Under the pieces are notes generated by a model, which ran no database searches, was not told the DNA's origin, and saw nothing but the letters and a program-made list of their open reading frames with translations. 64,000 bases of DNA from Delphinus delphis (Eukaryota; Chordata; Mammalia; Artiodactyla; Delphinidae): the NCBI RefSeq assembly GCF_949987515.2, contig NC_082687.1:120261838-120325837 (forward strand), given 5' to 3'. Shown here in pieces: positions 1 to 11,300 of the stretch (position 1 is the first letter of the stretch; each line of letters begins with the position of its first letter). The translations under genes and the position numbers were made by a program.

Positions 1-204
1 AAAATGATTACTTTTATATATTTTTTTAAATTTAAATATTAGAATCAACTTTGTTTTTTACATTCCTTTTTTATATTCTTTTCCATTATGGTTTATCACA
101 AGATATTGAATATACTTCCCTGTGCTGTACAGTAGGACCTTATTGTTTATCCATTCTATATTTAATAGTTTGCATCTGCTAACCCCAAACTCCCAATCCA
201 TTAA
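1..204 (-). repeat. Artiodactyl-type L1 3' end fragment
   Basis: The stretch containing GTGCTGTACAGTAGGACCTT, followed by 'tgcatctgctaaccccaaac', is the familiar 3' UTR of cetartiodactyl L1 elements read in antisense. It runs off the left edge of the window. Confidence 0.65.
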
Positions 205-1900
205 TTGGGATTAACGTTTATTGTATCTTACAATCTTTTTCTAATTGGAGTTTTTCTTAATTTATATTTAATGAGATTATTGATAGAATTTGGTTTAAGT
301 CTTTATTCTTGCTATTTGTTTTCTGTTTGTCTCATTCTTTGTTCCTATAGTTTCTCTTTATTCTTTTTATCTTATCGTTTTAGGTGTATTTTTAATATTA
401 TATTTTCTCCTGTATTACGTTTTAGTTATACTATTCTTTTAGAGGTTGCTGTATATTATAATACACAAATTTGACTTACTACAGTCTACTTAAACTTTAT
501 TCTTTTAGCACTTCCCAAACAATGCAAGTTTTTAATGTAACATTTTAATGCCACTTACTATCTTTTGCCCTAAGTTCTTTTGCTGTCAAATATTTTACTT
601 ATTCATATGTTAAAATGCCACAAGACATGTTGTCATCTTAATTAGCTACTATTTACCCAGTGTGGTACTTTTCATTTCTTTTTTTGCAGTTGTGTGCTTC
701 CATCTGGGATTTTTCTCTTGAACCTGAAGTTATTCCTTTAGAAGTACTTATAGTTCAGGTCTGCTTTTGACTAGTTTTCTCAGAATTTTGTCTGTCTGTT
801 TCACCTAAATTTCTAACATTCTGAAAAGAATTCTAGATGATTATGTGTTTTGTTTTATCACCCGTATGTCATCCCATTGTTTTCCAGCTTCCGTAAGTGT
901 TGTTGAAAAATTAGCCAATAATTTTATTATTGTTCTGCTGAAGGCAATACCTTTTTTCCCACTGGCTGCTTTTTGTCTTTGGTTTTCAACAATTTGACTG
1001 TGATTTCCCTAGGTGTGGATTGGAGGGTTTTGTATGGGTGTTTTTTGTTGTTTTGTATTTATCCTGCTTGGGTTTTACTGAGCTTCGTTAATCTGTAGAT
1101 AAATGTCTTTTAATTGTTTGTGAAAATTATTAGCCTTTATATCTTCAAATATAGCTTATTCCTCTTTTTTCCCTTTCCTTTTATGATTCCATTTACCTGT
1201 ATGTTAGATCTTTTTGCTGTGTTCCACTTGTTTCTTACGTTCTTTTTGTTTCTACTTCCTTTTTTCCTCTGGTCTTCAGTTTGGTTATTTTTTATTGGCC
1301 TGTCTTTGGATCACTATTCCAGTCTTCTGCTATGTTCAGTAATGCTTTTAAGCACATCTAGTGATTTCTTAATTTCAGATACTGTATTTCTCAGTTCTAG
1401 AATGTTCATTAGATTTTTTAAAAATATATTTCAGCTTTCTACCAAAATTCATTGTAGTTTCATCTGTATTTTAGAACTAATGCCCTATTTTCTTCAACAT
1501 ATTAACCAGTTATTTTGAAGTCTGTGACTTATAACTATATCTGAATTCTTCGTTGAAGATTTTTATTGGTTTTGGCCTCATAATTTTGAATGTATGTGTG
1601 TGTTAGCATGCCTCATAAGTTTTTGATGTTACATGTGGGTGAAATATTATAGAGGCTCTGGATGTGGATTTGATGATGTTATCTTTAAAGCAGATTATGT
1701 TGTCTTGAGAAGGCAAGTAGAATCTGGTGGATACGTTTCATCCTGTTGAATCCTGGTTTTAGGCTTTGTGAGAGCTGGTTTATTTCAGATGGCCTTATTC
1801 TAAGGCTCATTTACCTAGGGCCTTGCCCCTTTTTTTCTCTCGTCTTAAATTCTGGTGTGTTTACTGGACCCTTCCCCCATGGCAGAGGTTAAACTCCAGT
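205..1900 (-). repeat. Old L1/HAL1-like remnant
   Basis: T-rich sequence whose minus strand resembles the ORF1 region of old L1 or HAL1 elements. An example is the plus-strand run AATTTCAGATACTGTATTTC followed by CAGTTCTAGAATG. No reading frame survives; open frames on the plus strand are antisense by-products. The edges and the exact family are uncertain. Confidence 0.5.
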
Positions 1901-2259
1901 CTGTGTCTCCTCAGCACCACACAGCTCATTTGCCTCATACCTGCTTTTTCTCTGCCATTTCTTTTGGTTGTTGGAAGGTGTCTTAACCTGTGCATTTGCA
2001 GGTGACAGATCAGCCCTTGAAGGGAATTTGTATGTAGATATATGGATGGGGTCCTTTTCCACAGTTCCCTCTGTTTTGCTTCTCAAATCCCATTCACTTT
2101 GACAACCCTGAACTCCTACTTTTATTTCCTCATAGGTCTGCCACTTGAGTTCTATTTCCCTGTGCCATAATTTGGAAAACAGCCTCAGCAAAAAAGCCAG
2201 GATGTCTGTTGTCCACATCCTTTCTCATGAGGAATGTAACCTGTAATATCTGCCTGCGC

Positions 2260-2520
2260 TGGTTGCTGTCCTCACACAGGGGAGCTGGTACCACACTTAG
2301 GCTTGAAGGGAGGAGGAGATTACTAGAAAAATGAAGGTCAGGGTCATAAAGAAAGGGCTATATTGAGAGGAGTATGACCTTTGGTAAGCCATCCTGAGGC
2401 CATCCAGATGTGATCCTTCATCCAACTCTTACCAGGGATTTGGCCAAACTCAACTAGAAACCAGAAGGCAGGAAAGCACATTAATGTATGTAAGTCAGCT
2501 TAGGGTCGAGAGGATGTCAG
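2260..2520 (-). repeat. ERVL-like LTR remnant (left end)
   Basis: A diverged segment with GGGGAGCTGGTACCACACTT, then 'aggcttgaagggaggagg'. It parallels the segment at 7300-7370 (GGAGCTGGT... TTTAGGCTGGAAGGGAGGAG) in the same orientation. The two therefore look like the paired LTRs of one old provirus. For a minus-strand provirus this would be the 3' LTR. Its left edge is not clear. Confidence 0.45.
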
Positions 2521-5500
2521 GTTGTCAAGGGGAAAATGGAAATACCTGGCACAGTTCACCCCTTTCCTTTGTTCCTTAACAGATACTCTCTTTCTTCATT
2601 TGGGAGAAAAGTTTGTATCTCAAGCAAAGGAGACACTTGAAATTCCATCAATTTTGGTATCATTGTGGGGTAATGTCCGTTCAGCGATACTTTCCTGAAA
2701 CTTAAAATATTAGGCACACCACCAGTATTTTTCACATAAAGAAAGTGAGACTATATGAAGTCCCAAAAAGAAAAGTAAAATAACTACCTGGGTCTCTGCT
2801 CAATAGCCGAGAAAGTTGGTAGTCATGAAAGTTCACAGTCATGAAAGTTGGTAATCATAGCTACCTTCTTTCAATACTCTTTGCATGTTCCCCTTTATCC
2901 TCTGCCATTACTTTGGCTGGGCGGAATTCTTTGCCTGGTGGTAGACTCCAGATCTCAATTCTATGGAATCTGAATCTTTGGTGCTCTTGCATTTTGAGGA
3001 TTGGTACGGTTTTCCATTGATCAGTACAATTGGAAAGAGAGAGCTAAAAGATGCTGAGTTTCCTGGGTTCCAAATACAGTGTTACCTATTGTGTAGCAGT
3101 CACGTCTGTTCTGTAGCAGGAATTCAGTTTCCCCTTGTCAGCAAAATCAATTACTCTGCTAGTACAATATGTACCTGTTGGTTCAGCTGCATGAAAAGCC
3201 CCCAGTTGCTCAAAAGGTAGTCTCAGCTCCCAGTTAATCAGTTTTCTGATAGAAGTTAATGTTCCTGGTAGACACGTGTCTCATTGAGCACTAGGACCTT
3301 AATATTAACCAAGCTAAGGTTTTATTAATGGGAGGTAAAAAAAATTTTTCGAGTGAGTCATTTAGTATAATAATGAGATGGCTTACCATTACTTGTACTT
3401 CTTGATTCCCAGACGTGTGCACTCTGGCTCTGGGGGAGACTGTACCATATTTTGGCTGCTGATTTAACACAGATAGAGCATTCTGCACTTGATCCTCATA
3501 ATACTGTTTCCAAGCAGGTTCATAACTGAACCTTCAACAGGCCATTTCACTGTCTTACCAAGCCAGTTGCCTCTGAATGATAGAGCATGTAGTGAGATAA
3601 GTGAAATCCATGCTCATGATCCTGTTGCCACATGCTCATGATTCTTTTGCCATAAACTATATTCTTTGGTTGGAGGCAGTGTTGTGATGGATAAGGCATT
3701 CTATAAATCTAATGACAGTGGTGCTGCAGAACACTTGAGGCAGAGAAGGAAAATCTGTGTTTAGAACATGGATCTATCCTTTTGAGGACAAAACATTGTT
3801 CATGCCCCAGTGGAAGAGGTCCAGTATAATCAATCCCAGCTGGTTCCTCAGGGACATGGTACCATATTGAAAGCTCAGCATTGGCTTATGCTTTGGGGAG
3901 GTTGGGCTCTCAACAGTGGCAGTAGCCAGATCAGTATTTGTGAGTGAAAGACTGTTTTGTTGGGCTCATGCATATCTCCATACTTGCTGCCGTAGCCAGT
4001 TTGTTCTTGAGCCTATTGAATAAGCACTGGATTGGCCAAAGAAAGAGGCTGGCTGGCATCCTCAGGAAGGGTCATCTTGTCCACCTGAATAATGAGAGCC
4101 TTCTTTACAGTGGGACATTAATATCTTCAGATTCTCTGCCCATTCACATACATCTTCTTCAGACCTCCCTCTCACCAATTTTCCATTTCCATTTTCTTCC
4201 TCATACCCCCAGTGATCTGGCAATCTCATTTGCCACTTCCCATAAATCAGTCTATTCTAGATCCAAACCTCTGTCCATTTCTCCTTCAATATGAAATGGG
4301 TAACCAAATGTACAAATCTGCATAGGGTTATTACTCTGGGATCATCCATTCTGGCTGATACCAGCATCTGGTGCAGATCCAGTTGTGAACCAGGCCCTCA
4401 ATTTTCTCTTATAATAGGGAACTCTGCAAGAAGCCAAAGGAGTAGGCTGAGGGAGCGGGGATAAACGACATACCATGAAAGTCTAAACTGCCTGCAGATA
4501 AAGTTGACTTGTCCCTCTTGGACCTGTTTATACCTACTCACTTGCATTTTATAGTGAAATGTGCTCTGTTGTCCAATATTATGTTTCAGTACATCAGTTA
4601 ATAACTAGTTCATGATGGGCAGTTCAGGTTGCATAATCTTTTGGTGTCCTATGGTCAGACATTTGTCTCTACCAGGGTTTTGTAACAAGCCAAGAGCTGC
4701 TTTTAATGGAGTATCTGCAGTGTAGGGTGTGGTCTTTTCTAAAAACTATAGGACTGTGTGGTCATTATCTTTTGGGGACTTTCTACGGGCTGCTAACATC
4801 TCTATCACAAACACTTTGAATAACACTGGGTTGGCTGGGTCATAAATCTCATGTGGCTGAAAAATTTGTATTGAGGCCTGGGCCTGCTAGGTAGCCCTTT
4901 CTTGCTGTGGGCCTCACTGAAAACTGACAGCCTTATGAGTTACCCTTCAAAAACGGGTCAGAGTAGCAAATGTAGCGTTCTTTTAAATCCCAGAGGCTCA
5001 CCAAGCTTTGTACCTCTTTGTAATTGGCCTTTCAAGGCACAGCATCTTGCCCTCCACTGTAGAGGAACCTCCTAACATGCATGAAACTACTGGACCCTTA
5101 GAAACTTCATATTTGTGACACATCCCTGAACTTGTCACCCTTCTTCTAACGCACATTCGCCTTACTCAGGCACTACTCCTACTTGTTACTTCTCAACAAA
5201 TCCAGTTAGCATAAAAGCATCAATGTAATCGACCCACATGATACTCTTTGAAATAGTAAGATGATCAAGTACTCTCCAGACTAATTAGGATAGAAAGCAG
5301 TAAAATTGATATATCCCTGGGACAAGACAGTTAACATATTCTATTGCCCATGTTATGTAAATGCAAATGGCAATAGCTAGAGACTGTCAGTCACCTATGC
5401 TCCCTGGAGAATATGTTCTGTTGAAGGGAGTCCTGAACAGTGCAGCTCCTTGGTCACTATGGGGGTGTGCTACAGGAGGGTCTGTGATCCCTTTGGGCCC

Positions 5501-7183
5501 TCCTGAGAGGGACTTGGGCTAATCTTCCATCAGGCTAAGTCCCCATTCTGACTGGTGACTCACAGTGGAGTTTCAGAATTATAGGGTCCTTCAGGGCCAT
5601 TATCTAATAGCCCCCAGAATATCTTGATAGTTTCCATTCTTCAGCAAATTGTCTCTTTGTAAATATCTCTTGCAGAATGGCTTGGGGAAATTTTTGCAGT
5701 ATACATCTGTGGCCATATTACAGTATCCTTCCTTAAAGGGATTCTGCATCCCCCTTCTGAGGCAGGATACCAGGTATATGAAGTGGCTTAAATCCAGGAA
5801 CTTGGAACAGGTCATGAATTCCAATTATGGTGACTTTCATTCAGTTCTGCCCAACAGAATTAGAATCTTCTAATTTTTAGGGATCTTGGAATCAGGTAGC
5901 CACCACTTAAGATCTGTTTTGGATAAAACACTTTGATTAGCACTCTGCCCTGTGGTTTATTGTGGTGATTGCTTCCATTTTGTCTTTGAGGGCTAAGTGC
6001 TGTCACCTGGCCTTTATCATTCCAGGATTACGTTATTCCCCAATGAGATCCGGGAAACCAGTTCCATTGCAGCCCCGTCTGTCATTTCTGGCCTAATGAA
6101 AACACCACCACAGAACTCTGGTGGATGCTAGTGTCCCTCTTACCAGTGTACTTCCTAAAGGCTTCCTGGGCAAGATGAGAAGACTGTACCTAATGGATCC
6201 ATTTCAACATTTCCAGTTCCCTGGTCCATTGGACTCCATCTTCTACCAAGAAGCTCTGGCATTTCATCATCATTAAAAGAGGCCACTGTAGAGTCCCAGC
6301 ATTTACTCAACCAGCTGTTATTGCCATTTGCAAGTTATCATTAAATTCGGAGTCCCAGGGAGTTGCATTCATCACAATTAAAGTGGCCCAAACATGACTT
6401 ATTTTTCATCCCCATTGGTCTAAACATTTTGTATCTCATTTTCCCAGAATGTTGAGATCTTAACTCCCATTTTAGGCATGGAGGCAAGGAAAGATGGTAG
6501 AGGTGTGTTCTGAGGAAAATTGTCCTCAATTTGTGAGTCATTGGAAGGTTTTTAAGTAAAGGAGTGGTTTTTCCTCACAAGGGATTCTATTAAAGAAAAG
6601 GAGTTGCCTCTGTCAACAGGAAAGACAGATGTTTAAGGTTCTCAGTCTCTGTGTCTGGCAGAACATCCACATCCCATATCTCAGAGTCCCACTCCTTCCC
6701 CATCCTTACTGTAGGAGACCTGGAGGGCTTAAGCTTTTAAGTGGCACTAGCTCTTTGCAGATCTTACATTAGACTCTTTGCTTTGTTCTCTGCCATATAC
6801 ACCCTATGATTACAAGAGATGAACTCCTTCACAACTGCCAGTGAGGACTTCTGGTTGCCCATGAATGTCTTTAATTGTGTGTTCATAACTTTAATTTTTC
6901 CCCTTCATTCTCTGAGACTGTCAGAAGAATACAGGTGATAATCACAACTTTTATAACTATTATTGCTGTAGCAATTAAATGTCACAGTCATTTCATCTCA
7001 CAGCTTGCTCTCTATCTGCATTTCATCCTATGCTACCACTGATAATAATTTGAAAAATCAGGATGCTACATCCCATAGATTTCTCATGGCCTTATTTTGT
7101 TGTATTCCCTGAATATATGAACAACCTGGTCCCAGAATTCTATTTTGAGGATCTATTTCTTAGGACTATTTCTGGTACAACTA
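2521..7183 (-). pseudogene. Decayed ERVL-like endogenous retrovirus, internal (pol) region
   Basis: Read on the minus strand, several pieces of a class III (ERVL) pol gene can be picked out. An RT-like segment at about 5180-5240 has YIDA at 5227-5216, where the active family motif has a second Asp. An integrase-like stretch at about 3540-3870 includes IDYTGPLP and a later piece rich in stops. A PBS-like segment adjoining the right LTR (about 7167-7183) reads TTGTACCAGAAATAG. Stops and frameshifts occur throughout and no open frame exceeds about 75 codons on this strand. It cannot encode a working protein. The family is known from mammals generally; no env is expected for ERVL. Confidence 0.7.
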
Positions 7184-7660
7184 CTGTGTCTGACTCAGAA
7201 AACAGATGGCATACTCAGAATAATTCAAGGAGAACCTAATAAAGAGACAATTTACCAAGCTATGGTCAGCATACAGGGAAACTGCAAGGAATAGTATAGT
7301 ACCCTGGAGCTGGTAATAGTATAAGTGCTACCATCTTTAGGCTGGAAGGGAGGAGTGGAGGGAAAGGTTAGCAGAACTCAGAAGGAAAAAATCTCAAGAG
7401 AGCCACCTTGAGAGAAACTGGGTTCTTTGGTCGAGAGGCACAACCATCCAGTGGCTGCTCCATAGGGAAAGTCAGGGGAATCTCTTCTGTCCCTCAGACA
7501 TCCTACCAGGGTTCCCCAGTGGCAGGACCCAATGGAAAGCCAAAGGGCAGGGGAGAGCTTTGATATAGGTCAAATAGGTGAGCCTCCTGACGGCAGAGAG
7601 CAAGGTATAAGATGTTGGAGAATGGATAGAAAGACACACCAATCATATAAAGGGTTTCAA
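7184..7660 (-). repeat. ERVL-like LTR (right, 5' LTR of the minus-strand provirus)
   Basis: The segment shows the ERVL/MLT2-like pattern: 'aattcaaggagaacctaata' and 'gagacaatttaccaagctat', then CCCTGGAGCTGGTAATAGTA and GGCTGGAAGGGAGGAG. It sits next to a PBS-like site on its left. Similarity to the segment at 2260-2520 supports a paired-LTR reading. The family name is from memory of the consensus. Confidence 0.5.
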
Positions 7661-7929
7661 GAATGTTTTTGTTTTGGCATCTTATTTAAATTTAAGGCAT
7701 GACCTGGAGGAGGAAAATAGTATAATTTGATGAGGTAGTCTCAGATTAGAATTAAGAGTCTAATCAACTTATGAAAGGAGAAAGCAAGAGCTTTGAGAAA
7801 CCCATTTCTGTATTCCACATACCTCTTCAGGGGAAGAGTGACTTTTGTAAGCATCTTAACCGTCTTGTGAGTTTACATGAGTAATTCAGAAATATTTTAG
7901 TGCTCACTCCGTGCTATTCCCAGAATAAC

Positions 7930-8207
7930 AAATATCTGGGCTTGTTTTTATTAAATAATTTTATTAACTGACCTACATAGACATTGTCTTTAACAATTCA
8001 ACATAAAAATAAATACTTTAGGATAAATTAAGTGAATGTTTTAGAGCCCGTAGGGCTTACAAAAAGAATCTTAAAAGATCCATATTTATCATCTGAAGAC
8101 TAATAGTTACAAAAGGTAGAAAAGCATACATCAAAAAATAAATATACATTTTAAATATTTAAATAAATAGAAAGCCTGATACATTTAAAATGGGAGGCAC
8201 TTAATTA
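7930..8207 (-). promoter_or_regulatory. IL2: IL2 3' UTR with AU-rich elements
   Basis: About 280 nt follow the stop before the expected cleavage site, the usual IL2 3' UTR length. On the transcript strand, overlapping or close ATTTA pentamers lie at 8139-8143, 8152-8156, 8160-8164 and 8164-8168, with more at 8010-8014 and 8024-8028. In IL2 mRNA such AU-rich elements are known to control decay and stabilisation after T-cell activation. The exact 3' end is inferred. Confidence 0.85.
7947..7965 (-). terminator. IL2: IL2 polyadenylation signals (two AATAAA)
   Basis: Two canonical AATAAA hexamers occur on the minus strand at 7965-7960 and 7952-7947, about 245-260 nt beyond the stop codon. They fit the known end of IL2 mRNA. 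Cleavage would be expected some 10-30 nt further, near 7920-7940. Confidence 0.85.
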
Positions 8208-8318
8208 TCAAGTCATTGTTGAGTAGATGCTTTGACAAAAGGTAATCCATTTGTTCAGAAGTTCTACAGCGGTTACTGTCTCATCATCATATTCACATGT
8301 GAATCTTGTTTCAGATCC
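8208..8318 (-). CDS. IL2: IL2 coding exon 4 and stop
   Basis: This exon is too short to show up as a long open frame. It encodes residues 119-154, beginning [10 protein letters not shown] and ending CQSIYSTMT, then TGA at 8210-8208. It carries the second disulfide cysteine (residue 126), the conserved WITFCQS helix-D motif with the free cysteine (residue 146), and the receptor gamma-contact Gln (residue 147). The acceptor ...TTTCTTTTACAG ends at 8319. Confidence 0.97.
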   Translation of the reverse strand, partial: GSETRFTCEYDDETVTAVELLNKWITFCQSIYSTMT

Positions 8319-11300
8319 CTGTAAAAGAAAACATTTTAATTTTGTTTTAGTTCAGGGTAGTTTACCTTATATATAATATTTTCAGTTGAAGTCTTATAGA
8401 CTTATGGCCTTTATTTTCAAGTATGTTAAACATATTAACCATTCACATTCTCTTGAAATGATCAAAATGATGTGCCAAAGTTATATGTTATGATACCCAG
8501 TGATAGTGACATAAAAACGGAAATTTTCCTCATTTGTTAATTGTCACTCTTAATGAACACAATGTTTTTCCTGAATTTTGTACAATAAACATTTTAAAAC
8601 AATTTTAGACAAATACTTCATTAAGTGCTGCATGCAGAATTAAAGTTGTTAAACCTCTTTTCCTCTCAAATTATATCTGTATCTAAATATAGGTTACATG
8701 TATATAGTGATAAGCACATTATACTTTCTTCATTTCTAAACCTTAAATCTCCTATTAGTCTGCTTGAGTGAATCTCCTCATATTTTCCCCAAAGCAAGAT
8801 GGAACCAGCCCAGAGTAAGTTAGGATAAGCTTTGGGGGGAAATTTGTATGAAGAACGTTTTCAAAAATACTCATAACGAATCCCACCCCACCTCAGTGCA
8901 GATAAATTTCCCAATTTTTAGAAATCTAAACATTAGAAATTCTGTGGACTGACTTTTTAGAAATTAACCTCCTCTGCTGATAGGAACTGTTTCAACTCTG
9001 CCTCTGGCTGACAAGCTAAGAAGAAAATATTTTGATATATAGTGAGATTGAAAGGGGGGACTTTTTCAAATTTGAAGTAATTCCTATCCTGAAAACATAA
9101 ATCAAGTGAGATAAAGTATTCCCTTTAAACAAACTATTGCAGTATTATATACCCTCTTACATATAGTTATTTAAATATTATAACTTCTTGGGGGCTTAGA
9201 TTTTTTAAAGTATCTTGCTTTTTCGATTTTCATGTAATTTTTTATTAATTTTGCATCTAGAATTTAGAATCAGTTTTTCTGATGTTGGTCAAGAATTTTA
9301 GAGCAAAATTATTGACATAGATGGTAAACTGAGTCCATCAATGGGTAGATGACATTGATCTCAATGTATTTTTTAAATTAAATAGAGACTGTCTACTAAT
9401 AAAGTGACTCTTATTTGGAAACAACTAGAGTTACATACTTTTAGAAAGTTGGTTCTACTGTAATTAAAATTATGCTGTTTATTTAGAATATCTATTAATT
9501 CATGAATTTTGTACTTTGGCAGATGGATGAGAAAAGAGAGCCATGAATTCCTCACATCACCCAAGTTCCTTGTATGTTTCATGCTTCCTATGCATTTAAA
9601 AATACTTGAGGTCCTGAAAGTGAGTATTACTTCTAAATAAAAAGTTAATTATCTGGTCCATTGGCCATTTTACTGGTTGCCATTTTTTTTTTTTTTAGAC
9701 AAATCTCTCAGTTCTTCCACCAGATGATAGGAAAATCTCATTTAAAAAGTCTTTCAGGTAATCAGAATTAGCTATTCTGGAAAATTATCTGAAGGAATTA
9801 AAAAATATATAATGAAACCTGTCTGCTTTCTGTGAAATTCAATTCAGTGTCTTCTTCCACTCCCAATTTTGTGTTCATGTGAGGGGTGACAGAGTGCAGC
9901 GGTGGGGGCTTGTCCCTGAATGGATGGTAGGTGGAAGCCCTCTAGCTTACACTTCCCAGCTCCACCTAATATAAAAATGAGTTATGTTCACAGTGGACTT
10001 AAAATGCATGAGTACTTCACAAACACCAAAAATGTTATACCATGTTAAAACACCCTTCCATTTATTTTATTTCCAGGAGAGCAAATAAGGTAATATCTTA
10101 CCTTTAGTGTCAAAACTATTCTGTTGATATTGTCCATTAAATCCTTGATATCTATCGAGTTCTGGGTTTTGCTTTGAGCAACATTTAGCACATCCTCCAG
10201 AGGTTTGAGTTCTTCTGCTAGACACTGAAGATGTTTCAATTCTGTAGCCTTGAATAATAATAAAAGTAATTATCAGGTCAATTTGCCCTGACTAAAGGTC
10301 AGAATCAGAAATTAATATCAAAATGTATTAACAGAGGCAGTATATAGTTTTTACCATTCTCTGTTTTCATCATTGCTATAAAGATGGACCAACATTATAA
10401 GACTGGAAAAATGAGAGTTCAGCTGCCCATAGTTAGCATTAACTGTTAGTTAACAAATAATGTCATTAATTTCAGCTTAATTTGACTTTGAAAAAAAGTC
10501 AACATTTCTGCACCCAAATGTAAATCACCAATATAGGTTGAATTCTTTTCCAGTCTGCAGAGAAATTATTAGAATCAGAGTGGTCATAATGTGGAAGTAT
10601 AGGATCACATTCTCCGATTCTAATATTTAATAATCTAAGAGTTGAGAATCATAGAATGTTAGGGACAGAGGGAACTCTTGGATGCCATCTGTCACAGTTC
10701 CAACACTTTATGGATTAGTTAGTTGTAGTTATTTAGTAATGGGTCAGTATAGCAAGGCACATATAACTACATCTTAATTTTTTACTTTTCTATAATAAGT
10801 ACATTAAGATACATTGTTTTTTTTTTTTTTTGCGGTACACGGGCCTCTCACTGCTGTGGCCTCTCCTGTTGCGGAGCACAGGCTCCGGACGCGCAGGCTC
10901 AGCGGCCATGGCTCACGGGCCCAGCCGCTCCGCGGCATGTGGGATCTTCCCGGGCCGGGGCACGAACCCGTGTCCTCTGCATTGGCAGGCGGACTCTCAA
11001 CCACTGCGCCACCAGGGAAGCCCTAAGATATATTTTTAAAAATGATTTGTCCAAATCAAATAAAAGCTTACAATATTTGAAGGATTTTTGGATGGGCCTC
11101 CTAATTTAGACATATACACATACAAATACACACACACAACACACTTCTGTATATAATGATAATATTTCGTACTTCTGTGGTACATTATAATTTCAAAGTG
11201 TTTTGTCCTGAAGAAGCCCAAGTCTCACAGCCACCTTTTGTGATAGGTAATGCAGTGTGTTATCTCCATATTACAAATAAGGAAACTAAATCTCAGAATT

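Noticed and set aside
10045..10239. 64-codon frame as a separate gene
   Set aside because: It is IL2 exon 3 plus intronic read-through; the nominal start is an internal Leu (TTG) codon.
10816..11023. tRNA gene, from the A- and B-box-like motifs
   Set aside because: The motifs belong to the tRNA-derived SINE head; no cloverleaf of a functional tRNA is kept. The same holds for the other SINE copies.
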